NCBI GenBank assembly: GCA_018818235.1
Contig: JAHISE010000094.1
Span: 1 to 7,503, forward strand
Direction of reading: 5' to 3'
From: Patescibacteria group bacterium
GTDB lineage: Bacteria; Patescibacteriota; Gracilibacteria; Peribacterales; Peribacteraceae
DNA: 7,503 nt
Positions 1 to 5,343 of this stretch are shown in pieces; within the stretch, counting starts at the first letter, position 1; the number at the start of each line of letters is the position of its first letter. The notes beneath the pieces were generated by a model, which searched no databases, was not told the origin of the DNA, and saw only the letters and a program-made list of their open reading frames with translations. The translations under genes were made by a program, and so were the position numbers.

Positions 1-80
1 ATGATGAAGGTAGCTTGATTGGCTGCTTCCTGGAGAGTGTCAACTCCGGGGAAGTTCTTCTTTAATATGGATGTTGCCAT
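1..80 (-). CDS. Partial unknown protein, N-terminus only
   Basis: Reading leftwards from an ATG at position 80 there is an open frame to the window edge, giving about 26 residues that begin MATSILKKNFPGVDTLQEAA. An in-frame TAG lies 30 nt upstream (111-113) and no other usual start codon lies between, so this ATG is the most likely start if the frame is real. There is no purine-rich ribosome binding site just before it (the leader is CCCCACCTTTACC), but that is true of every gene here. It is 80 bp downstream of the hibernation factor gene and in the same direction, so the two may be co-transcribed; a TACAAT box at 113-118 could be its own -10 element but has no convincing -35. I do not recognise the protein. 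Confidence 0.45.
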   Translation of the reverse strand, partial: MATSILKKNFPGVDTLQEAANQATFI

Positions 81-160
81 GGTAAAGGTGGGGAAAGGAT
101 TAGGTATCTCCTATTGTAACCCCACGATCATGTACACTGCGCTATCTGCGGTTCAGACAA

Positions 161-490
161 CTACCGTCTCACCCTCCCCCTCCCCGTCCTCATCTCTTTA
201 TACCTGATAATCTGAGGTTCCATTTTCTCGCAACATCTGTCCACACCCTCCACAGGATCCGGTCTTCTGGATTCTGATCTGAGTACTTTTCCCGGCAACT
301 CAACGGTCATTGTCACTTTCATACTGTCTCTACCTTTCTTGGTTCTACGCATTTCGGATTCCACTCTAATGGAAGAGCTTTCATCTTTTATTTTTTTGCA
401 ATAAGTTGCCAACTTCCCAATTTTTTTAGCCATTAATAACAATTGTGCGTCGTTGAGTTCGAAGCCTTTTTCTAGGTGTTGGATGTTCAT
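161..490 (-). CDS. hpf: Short ribosome hibernation promoting factor (RaiA/HPF, S30AE family)
   Basis: A 109-residue protein that fits the Ribosomal_S30AE (PF02482) fold. It has an MNIQ start, the early KGFELND segment (residues 8-14), a helix with KKIGKL (22-27), a basic strand, then the family-typical MTVELPGKVLRSE (61-73) and a second helix with the D.EGVDRC..KM pattern (78-90). Members bind the 30S decoding region and silence or dimerise ribosomes in slow growth. The length matches the short form; the long-form C-terminal dimerisation domain is absent, and the protein ends in an Arg-rich tail (GRGRVRR). ATG at 490 gives the expected N-terminus. A TGCTATTCT extended -10 box lies 28 nt upstream. 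It is divergent from the 7TM gene and followed in the same direction by the partial gene at the left edge. Family call is firm; regulation is inferred. Confidence 0.88.
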   Translation of the reverse strand: MNIQHLEKGFELNDAQLLLMAKKIGKLATYCKKIKDESSSIRVESEMRRTKKGRDSMKVTMTVELPGKVLRSESRRPDPVEGVDRCCEKMEPQIIRYKEMRTGRGRVRR

Positions 491-517
491 GAGTGTGGGG
501 GGATAAGAGTTGGGTTA

Positions 518-526
518 AGAATAGCA
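518..526 (-). promoter_or_regulatory. Extended -10 box of the hibernation factor gene
   Basis: TGC-TATTCT on the minus strand. The -10 hexamer matches TATAAT at four of six positions and has the TGN extension. The start of transcription would fall near 511, giving a leader of about 21 nt that is C/T-rich and lacks a Shine-Dalgarno sequence. No clear -35 is seen. The spacing of 27 nt from box to ATG is the same as for the DUF3048 gene. Confidence 0.4.
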
Positions 527-546
527 CAAACTATAAAGAGCATTAA

Positions 547-590
547 TGGAATAATGGAATAATGGAATATTGGAATATTGGAATATTGGA
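547..590. repeat. 8-bp tandem repeat TGGAATAW, 5.5 copies
   Basis: TGG recurs every 8 bp at 547, 555, 563, 571, 579 and 587. Units 1-2 read TGGAATAA and units 3-5 read TGGAATAT, followed by a half unit. Because AATATT is itself a palindrome, several register-shifted hairpins are possible. An inverted copy, CCAATATTCCA, occurs at 611-621 and can pair with 571-581 or 579-589. Confidence 0.9.
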
Positions 591-621
591 CATCGATAAT
601 AGAAACATACCCAATATTCCA
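579..621. repeat. Inverted repeat linked to the 8-bp array (11-bp stem)
   Basis: TGGAATATTGG (579-589) is perfectly complementary to CCAATATTCCA (611-621), leaving a 21-nt loop. It lies in the spacer between divergent genes, about 60 bp before the 7TM start, and is not followed by a T-run, so it does not look like an intrinsic terminator. Confidence 0.75.
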
Positions 622-668
622 GTACTCGACTTCGCTCCTCAATCTTCTAATTCTCCCACTTCCTTTCA

Positions 669-677
669 TGCTAAACT
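669..677 (+). promoter_or_regulatory. Extended -10 box of the 7TM gene; predicts leaderless mRNA
   Basis: TGC-TAAACT ends six bases (ACCCCC) before the ATG at 684, so transcription would be expected to start at or next to the A of the start codon. The hexamer matches TATAAT at four of six positions and carries the TG extension. The upstream sequence has no AGGAG-like element, which agrees with leaderless translation and supports the chosen start. Confidence 0.45.
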
Positions 678-683
678 ACCCCC

Positions 684-2183
684 ATGCGAAAACTCCTCTT
701 AATTATACCTTTGCTCTTAAGCACATCTGCAGTCGCCCAGGAACCAGAGCTTACAGCAGGCGATCTTATACCAATCATTACCGGTCCCGAGGAAATCAAG
801 GTTGGAAGAACTCTGGTTTTGGATGCATCTTCCAGTAAGGGATTGGGTGAAGATACAACTTACAAATGGTACGTGCAGGGAATCCCTCAGCCGATAAGCC
901 GCACAGTTGAAGTTGTATACACTCCGGAGAAGACCGATACGCTGGCCATCAGATTGGTTATTCAAACCACTGTCGACGATGAAGTTTACGAAGCGGAAAC
1001 ACAAAGAGTGGTTGTTGTGTATGAACGCAAAATTGCACTTATTGCCGACACTACAATCCCTCAGGAAAAGCTTCTTCTGCATCAGGAAACTGCTGCGAAC
1101 GAAGGGGTTTATTTGCGGATAATTCAGCCAATGGGTCCTACGCTTCCCGTGAGTACGGAGGAAGCACTGTTCAATGCAATATCGGAAAAAAGCACGGCAC
1201 TGGCGGGAGCGGAATCAATCATTTTATGGACCGATGGAATTACGGGGTTACAAGCACTTATGCGCGCAGCAGAAGCTGATCCGAGCCGAGTGAGCGGAAT
1301 CGAAAATCAGACGATTGTAATGATCACAGACAGGGGCCTGAACACTTTGTCCAAGACAGCACGAGGACCTTTTTCGGTACTCAAGCCCGACCGGATTCTT
1401 ATAACACGCAAGGAAGCAATCAATCCCCTATTGGCTGCGGAGAATATTGAATCATTTTTATCGGATATAGAACAGAGGGATATTGATTTGCTGATTGTTG
1501 ATGAAACCAGCACATATATACGTCCGTGGAATCTGCTCTCGGCATTGGTTAATTACATGCTGACTCATGGAATCTCCAGCCAAGTTGTAATACTGCTTTT
1601 AACCTTACCGTTGATTGCAACAATCATTGCATTCTTTAAACAAGTTATTGGAATAACAACTTTCGGACTTTATACACCATCTGTAGTTGCTCTAAGTTTT
1701 CTGGCATTGGGGTGGCAGATTGGTTTGGCGTTTTTGATCTTTATTTTGATTACGGGATATACAACGCGAACACTGCTCAAGCGTTGGCGACTCCTTTATA
1801 TACCAAAAGTCGCAATTATTCTGACAGTTGTGAGTATCACATTACTTCTGCTACTTGGAATAGGTGCAGCATTTGAATTCACATTCGGACGTGACACTAT
1901 ATTTATACTTTTGATCATGTCAACTCTTGCCGAAAGTTTTCTGACCGTTAAAGCGGAAGAAGGTTTGCTTGGTGCAATACTCGGAATCGGTGAGACTGTA
2001 TTGGCAGCTTTAATTTGCGTAATTATTGTATCAAGACCTTGGCTTCAGTCTGTTCTTCTGGCTTATCCGGAAGTGATCTTACTGACTTTGATTATAGATA
2101 TCGGACTTGGGAAGTGGACAGGACTAAGACTGGTTGAGTATTTTAGATTTCGTGAGGTATTTAAACACTTACAGGAAGAGTAG
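684..2183 (+). CDS. Signal peptide, PKD-like, alpha/beta and 7TM_transglut membrane protein
   Basis: 499 residues. A signal peptide (1-18, hydrophobic core LLLIIPLLL, AVA before Q19) is followed by a PKD/Ig-like beta domain (about 28-113, with LVLDASSS and YKWYV). An alpha/beta domain follows (about 116-275), with strands such as KIALIAD, SIILWTD, TIVMITD and DLLIVDE. The C-terminal half is a multi-helix membrane domain (about 300-480) whose start carries the diagnostic GITTFGLYTPSVVALSF segment (323-339), then GYTTR and RLLYIPK, as in 7TM_transglut (PF14402). Family members usually carry an inactive transglutaminase outside the membrane; here I see a PKD-like and a Rossmann-like region instead, with no Cys-His-Asp set. 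Helices are roughly 301-320, 332-360 (possibly two), 374-396, 405-421, 428-449 and 456-476. Relatives neighbour ATP-grasp amidoligases, as here, so it is probably the membrane or sensing partner of the enzyme encoded next. Exact function unknown. Confidence 0.85.
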   Translation: MRKLLLIIPLLLSTSAVAQEPELTAGDLIPIITGPEEIKVGRTLVLDASSSKGLGEDTTYKWYVQGIPQPISRTVEVVYTPEKTDTLAIRLVIQTTVDDEVYEAETQRVVVVYERKIALIADTTIPQEKLLLHQETAANEGVYLRIIQPMGPTLPVSTEEALFNAISEKSTALAGAESIILWTDGITGLQALMRAAEADPSRVSGIENQTIVMITDRGLNTLSKTARGPFSVLKPDRILITRKEAINPLLAAENIESFLSDIEQRDIDLLIVDETSTYIRPWNLLSALVNYMLTHGISSQVVILLLTLPLIATIIAFFKQVIGITTFGLYTPSVVALSFLALGWQIGLAFLIFILITGYTTRTLLKRWRLLYIPKVAIILTVVSITLLLLLGIGAAFEFTFGRDTIFILLIMSTLAESFLTVKAEEGLLGAILGIGETVLAALICVIIVSRPWLQSVLLAYPEVILLTLIIDIGLGKWTGLRLVEYFRFREVFKHLQEE

Positions 2184-2283
2184 ATTATTCTAGAAACTTA
2201 AGAATCATATTTGATATTAATTTTTGAACGAACGTACCTCACCCCCTCGGTCCCCCTCTCCCGATGTAGCCCCTCACCCCCTA

Positions 2284-2306
2284 CCCCTCTCCCGAAGGGA
2301 GAGGGG
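2284..2306. repeat. Perfect hairpin, 10-bp stem, GAA loop
   Basis: CCCCTCTCCC (2284-2293) and GGGAGAGGGG (2297-2306) are perfectly complementary with a 3-base loop. It follows CCTCACCCCCT directly. It lies about 100 bp after the 7TM stop and could act as a transcription block or RNA-stabilising end; no T-run follows on either strand. Confidence 0.85.
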
Positions 2307-2387
2307 AGCTCTGCTATTGGAGAATTCAAAGTTTGTTCTCTTCCAACATTGGTGAAATCAGTGTTTGTTATCTTCTTTTGCGGCGTT

Positions 2388-2412
2388 CCCCCTCTCCCCT
2401 CGGGAGAGGGGG
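2388..2412. repeat. Perfect hairpin, 11-bp stem, CTC loop
   Basis: CCCCCTCTCCC (2388-2398) pairs with GGGAGAGGGGG (2402-2412). It is a second copy of the hairpin at 2284-2306, with one extra base pair and a different loop, placed 5 bp before the 24-bp palindrome. Confidence 0.85.
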
Positions 2413-2417
2413 CCAGG

Positions 2418-2441
2418 GCACGGCAGTCGCGACTGCCGTGC
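2418..2441. repeat. Perfect 24-bp palindrome
   Basis: GCACGGCAGTCG (2418-2429) is followed with no spacer by its exact reverse complement (2430-2441). The dyad is flanked by GGGAGAGGGGG on the left and AGAGGGAGAGGG on the right, that is, by arms of the hairpin family. It may be an insertion into that family or a protein-binding site. Confidence 0.85.
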
Positions 2442-2520
2442 TAGAGGGAGAGGGAGCTGGGAGGAGAGGGGGCTAGACAAGTGGGGGGGCCACGTTTCAG
2501 CAATAATATGACCAAACTAA

Positions 2521-2532
2521 GCTCTTAAGAGC
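2521..2532. promoter_or_regulatory. Palindrome GCTCTTAAGAGC over the -35 position: candidate operator
   Basis: A perfect 12-bp dyad. With the -10 hexamer of the next gene at 2546-2551 and the usual 17-bp spacer, the -35 hexamer would be 2523-2528, inside this palindrome. No TTGACA-like sequence is present, so the site could be bound by an activator or a repressor. The right half, as AAGAGCCTAT (2527-2536), recurs just inside the gene (2564-2573). Confidence 0.4.
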
Positions 2533-2542
2533 CTATAAATAA

Positions 2543-2551
2543 TGCTATTAT
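2543..2551 (+). promoter_or_regulatory. Extended -10 box of the three-domain enzyme gene; predicts leaderless mRNA
   Basis: TGC-TATTAT (five of six matches to TATAAT, with TG extension) ends six bases (AAGCAC) before the ATG at 2558, the same geometry as at the 7TM gene. Transcription would start at the start codon itself. There is no Shine-Dalgarno sequence. Confidence 0.55.
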
Positions 2552-2557
2552 AAGCAC

Positions 2558-4933
2558 ATGTTCAAGAGCCTATTCAACAGCGGCATCCTCGGAATCAATG
2601 CTCGCAACTTACTATATGTAAAACCATTCAATCCCAAGAAAGCGACAGCATTTGCCGATGATAAACTTAAAACAAAAGCTTTTCTTAGAACCCGTGGAAT
2701 TCCTGCTGCAAAGATATATGCAAGATTGGATACAAGAAACCAACTTAAACAATTCGACTTTAAGCAATTACCGGACGAATGCGTTCTTAAGCCCAACTCC
2801 GGATTCGGTGGAGAAGGAATTATTGTTCTGAAGGGAAGAAATAAGAATGGAAAATTTTTGAAGAATGGAAAAGCAGAAATTACAAACAGAGAACTGGAAG
2901 AGCATATTGAAGATATTCTTGATGGAAAGTTCTCCATTAACGGACACAGGGACACCGCTTTTTTTGAACAGGTACTTACAACACATGAATCATTGGCACG
3001 GTTTCGGCCTGCCGGTCTTCCTGATATTCGTGTAATTGTATTTAACCTTGTACCGGTTACTGCAATGCTTCGAGTCCCCACCAAGGACAGTGATGGCAAA
3101 GGCAATGTCCACTTGGGAGGTATTGGCATTGGGATAGATATTGCGAAAGGTGTCACAACTCACGCAGCACAATATCATTCTCTGATTACGGAACTGCCAC
3201 ATGGAGGACCTTTTTCCGGAATAGAAATTCCATTCTGGGATGAGATACTCTTAATCTGCTCAAAGATTCAATATCTTACAAACATCGGCTACTTAGCGGT
3301 TGACCTGACAATTGATCAAAATATGGGTCCCGCGCTGTTGGAAGTTAATGCGCGTGCGGGTCTGATGGTACAGCTCGCAAATCTTTCACCTCTCAGATCC
3401 AGACTTGAGCGTGTACAAGGACTAAAAGTCGGTTCTCCGGAAAAGGGTGTAAGAATGTGCAAAGATTTATTCGGAGATAAAACCAAAGAAACGCATCAAA
3501 ACGAAAAACATAAAGGTAAGCCTGTTCTGGGAACTCATGAAACACTTATAATCACCGGAACCGGCGAAAAATTCGAAGTCCCATGCAGGATATCTCCTAC
3601 GAAAGAACGTACTATCTTTTCGCCTGCTCTGATAACAAAGTTACTTGAAAAGAAGGCAGCCGAAGTTAGAGACAAAACCGAAGATAGCTACAAAGTAAAG
3701 TTCTCTCTGGGTGGTGAAAAAATCCAGACGCTGGTTATAAAACAAGAAGTTGCAGACGAATCGGTTCAGGCAATCATCGGTAAAAGGGATTTGGGCTCTT
3801 TCCTTATAGATCCTTCAAAAGAATCTGTTTCTTCCTCAAAACAATCTTCGGTTAAAACCGATTTGCGTGCAGTTGATAACACTTATGCGACAATAGATCG
3901 TGATCTACTGCCAATAAAATATCTCAAGCCAATTAATCTTAACGAAGAGCGCGAAAGGATTCTGGAAGATAAAAAATATAATCCGACTTTTATATATTCA
4001 GAACCCTCAATTGATCTTGAAGAAGCAGAGAAAAAGCTTACCCAACCAATCGATGATAATTCCCCGCTTGGAATTCTGCTTGAAAAAAAACGAAAAGAGC
4101 TGCTGAAGCGGATTGCTCTGATAAAAAACAGAGGGAAAGCCGAAGATTTTACTTTGGCATCTAAAAATCTTTATGGTCTTCCGTCTGCTGCCTTGATACA
4201 GGAAGCCGAGAATCAAATAAAAAACCGGATTGCTTGTGACCTCCCGGCATCACATGATGAATTATTAAACGCAGAAGAAGTAAAAGAGCGATTCGAGGAA
4301 ATACTCGAAAAATATGTGCTTGATAATTGGGAAGTCTCCGTTCGTCCAAGACTGGTTGCCGATTGTACTGTTGGTGGCAATAAAATTTATCTAAAGGAAA
4401 AAAAGCTATTTGAACCATCACATGTTGATTCACTTATTGCTCATGAAATAGAAACGCATGTGCTGACTGCAGAAAACGGAGATCACCAGCCTTACGCATT
4501 GTTGCGCAGAGGATGTGCAAATTATCTGGATACTCAGGAAGGTCTTGCCATTTATAATCAGAACAAAGTGCTCAGTGAATTTCATGAACGCAGGTTTAAT
4601 TCACAAAGAAATATTATTGCCTTAATGTTCGGCCTTGAGCACAGCTTTGCAGAAACCAGAGCATTCCTGCAGGAAGAAATAGGATATGGACCTGCAAAAT
4701 CAATTACTCAGGCAATTTCCATTAAACGTGGTTTAAGTGATACTTCGGAAAAAGGAGGATTTACCAAGAGCGTTGTGTACTTCCGGGGATTAAGGGCAAT
4801 TGAACAATTCAGAGAAAAGGGAGGTGATCTTAAACGTCTTTATGTTGGTAAGATTGCTCTTGAGGATTTGGAGATTGTGGAATCACTACCAGATATAAAA
4901 GAGCCGTTGCTGGTGCCGGAGTTTTTGAGATGA
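2558..4933 (+). CDS. ATP-grasp amidoligase + RimB-like domain + MATCAP/DUF1704 metallocarboxypeptidase fusion
   Basis: 791 residues, no signal peptide, so probably cytoplasmic. Domain 1 (about 1-290) is an ATP-grasp ligase of the alpha-L-glutamate-ligase-like (ATPgrasp_ST/RimK-related) group: KPNSGFGGEGI nucleotide loop (78-88), DIRV (156-159), D249 and the metal-binding LEVNARAGL (261-269). After a charged linker, domain 2 (about 322-422) matches the RimB/Zn_protease retropepsin-like family (PF05618): VLG at 323-325 and IIGKRDLGSFLIDPS at 406-420. The expected DTGA active-site segment reads SPTK (346-349), so it is probably inactive. Domain 3 (about 430-791) is MATCAP/DUF1704 (PF08014): NPTFIY, HEIETH (629-634, an HExxxH site), LTAENG and the QEGLA motif (660-664). 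H629, H634 and E661 are the likely metal ligands and E630 the catalytic base, as in the tubulin tyrosine carboxypeptidase MATCAP. I infer an enzyme that adds and removes residues at a C-terminus or makes and trims a peptide; the substrate is unknown. It follows its likely 7TM partner but has its own promoter. Confidence 0.88.
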   Translation: MFKSLFNSGILGINARNLLYVKPFNPKKATAFADDKLKTKAFLRTRGIPAAKIYARLDTRNQLKQFDFKQLPDECVLKPNSGFGGEGIIVLKGRNKNGKFLKNGKAEITNRELEEHIEDILDGKFSINGHRDTAFFEQVLTTHESLARFRPAGLPDIRVIVFNLVPVTAMLRVPTKDSDGKGNVHLGGIGIGIDIAKGVTTHAAQYHSLITELPHGGPFSGIEIPFWDEILLICSKIQYLTNIGYLAVDLTIDQNMGPALLEVNARAGLMVQLANLSPLRSRLERVQGLKVGSPEKGVRMCKDLFGDKTKETHQNEKHKGKPVLGTHETLIITGTGEKFEVPCRISPTKERTIFSPALITKLLEKKAAEVRDKTEDSYKVKFSLGGEKIQTLVIKQEVADESVQAIIGKRDLGSFLIDPSKESVSSSKQSSVKTDLRAVDNTYATIDRDLLPIKYLKPINLNEERERILEDKKYNPTFIYSEPSIDLEEAEKKLTQPIDDNSPLGILLEKKRKELLKRIALIKNRGKAEDFTLASKNLYGLPSAALIQEAENQIKNRIACDLPASHDELLNAEEVKERFEEILEKYVLDNWEVSVRPRLVADCTVGGNKIYLKEKKLFEPSHVDSLIAHEIETHVLTAENGDHQPYALLRRGCANYLDTQEGLAIYNQNKVLSEFHERRFNSQRNIIALMFGLEHSFAETRAFLQEEIGYGPAKSITQAISIKRGLSDTSEKGGFTKSVVYFRGLRAIEQFREKGGDLKRLYVGKIALEDLEIVESLPDIKEPLLVPEFLR

Positions 4934-4938
4934 ACTGA

Positions 4939-4966
4939 CCGACCTCACCCCCTAGCCCCCTCTCCT
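4939..4966 (+). repeat. Left 28-bp terminal inverted repeat
   Basis: Perfect reverse complement of 5310-5337; C-rich on the plus strand. It contains CCTCACCCCCT (4943-4953), also found at 2237 and 2272. Confidence 0.95.
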
Positions 4967-5309
4967 CCCGCGCAAGTGAACACCTGAATTGTTTGTTGAT
5001 TACATGTATTCAAACTCAGAGGAGAGGGGGAACTTCGCAAGTGAATGTTTTTAAATTGCAGCTGTGATTCAATGAAATGCAATTTATTTCTTTAATACGG
5101 GCTCCCCCCTCTCCTGTAAATGACCAGAATTATACTCCTTCGCCTAAATAATTCCGATTCTTGAGGGTTCATTAAATTATTAACAAATCTATTTCTAATG
5201 GCTATGGAGTACGAGATTGCATAACAAAAGCACAGTGAATTTTTCGGAATTATTAACTAAAAGCAGTATAAATAACATCATCGTATTAATTCGAAGCCAT
5301 TATCGTGGC

Positions 5310-5337
5310 AGGAGAGGGGGCTAGGGGGTGAGGTCGG
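5310..5337 (-). repeat. Right 28-bp terminal inverted repeat
   Basis: Perfect reverse complement of 4939-4966; G-rich on the plus strand. It ends 6 bp before the last base of the DUF3048 stop codon. The first 15 bases are also found at 2462-2476. Confidence 0.95.
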
Positions 5338-5343
5338 ATGAGA

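Larger units (their letters stand above)
491..683. other. Divergent intergenic region with promoters and short tandem repeats
   Basis: This 193-bp spacer separates the divergent hibernation factor and 7TM genes and holds both promoters. In the middle are 5.5 copies of an 8-bp tandem repeat (547-590) and an inverted copy of its unit (611-621). A TATAGT box on the minus strand (530-535) is an alternative -10 for the hibernation factor gene. Short ORFs through the repeat on both strands have repetitive, low-complexity products and are not considered genes. Confidence 0.6.
2237..2489. repeat. Degenerate relative of the 399-bp inverted-repeat element
   Basis: The left part (2237-2262) resembles the left terminal repeat at 4939-4966, sharing CCTCACCCCCT and CCCCCTCTCC. 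The right part contains AGGAGAGGGGGCTAG (2462-2476), identical to 5310-5324 inside the right terminal repeat. The interior differs and holds hairpins and a palindrome. I infer a second, rearranged copy of the same repeat family; its exact borders are uncertain. Confidence 0.55.
2184..2557. other. 374-bp intergenic region filled with GC-rich hairpin repeats
   Basis: No convincing gene is present; a 77-codon plus-strand frame here (2211-2444) is composed of the repeats. The stretch holds two copies of CCTCACCCCCT (2237-2247, 2272-2282), two perfect hairpins of the CCCCTCTCCC/GGGAGAGGGG type, a perfect 24-bp palindrome, a G-rich end (2461-2489), then AT-rich promoter sequence for the next gene. 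It looks like a decayed relative of the 399-bp element at 4939-5337. The hairpins may stop transcription from the 7TM gene, although none is followed by a T-run. Confidence 0.7.
4939..5337. mobile_element. 399-bp MITE-like element with 28-bp perfect terminal inverted repeats
   Basis: Positions 4939-4966 (beginning CCGACCTCACCCCCTAG) are the exact reverse complement of 5310-5337. The core AGGAGAGGGGG recurs twice inside in alternating orientation: 5020-5030 (G-rich strand) and 5105-5115 (C-rich strand), giving possible nested hairpins. Other internal structure includes an 11-bp inverted repeat AATAATTCCGA (5147-5157)/TCGGAATTATT (5244-5254), a direct repeat CGCAAGTGAA (4971-4980, 5036-5045) and a direct repeat AATTATTAAC (5175-5184, 5248-5257). 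There is no transposase and no clear target-site duplication next to the ends. Non-autonomous transposon (MITE) or large REP/BIME-like composite are both possible. The inverted repeats are certain; mobility is inferred. Confidence 0.6.
4934..5343. other. 410-bp spacer between convergent genes, almost wholly one repeat element
   Basis: No coding frame of note. The stop codons of the three-domain enzyme gene (4931-4933) and the DUF3048 gene (5344-5346) lie only 5 and 6 bp outside an inverted-repeat-bounded element that fills the space. The interior is AT-rich and non-coding, the ends are strongly C- or G-rich. Transcripts from either side would run into the terminal repeat, so it may serve as a two-way transcription end, but no classical hairpin plus T-run terminator is visible. 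Confidence 0.7.

Noticed and set aside
547..621. Possible CRISPR array
   Set aside because: Units are 8 bp with no spacers; this is a simple tandem repeat. The same applies to 6528-6555 and 7293-7334.
717..1082. 121-codon minus-strand ORF inside the 7TM gene
   Set aside because: Antisense to the signal peptide and PKD-like region, Cys-rich random-looking product, no promoter or start context.
2284..2306. Rho-independent terminator of the 7TM gene
   Set aside because: The stem is strong but there is no T-run on either strand, and it lies about 100 bp after the stop; kept only as a hairpin repeat.
2211..2444. 77-codon plus-strand ORF in the hairpin region
   Set aside because: Composed almost wholly of the C- and G-rich hairpin repeats; repeat-derived reading frame.
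2548..3156. 202-codon minus-strand ORF opposite the ATP-grasp region
   Set aside because: It lies wholly antisense to a domain with clear ATP-grasp motifs and its product shows no recognisable domain pattern; it is a shadow frame.
4931..4933. TGA recoded as glycine (Gracilibacteria/SR1 code)
   Set aside because: Reading TGA as stop ends the fused enzyme and DUF3048 genes at sensible domain ends, and no gene has an internal TGA that would break a domain.
4930..5341. ATGA direct repeat as a target-site duplication of the 399-bp element
   Set aside because: The left copy (4930-4933) is 5 bp away from the repeat end and contains the stop codon, while the right copy (5338-5341) abuts it; four bases with an offset are not convincing.
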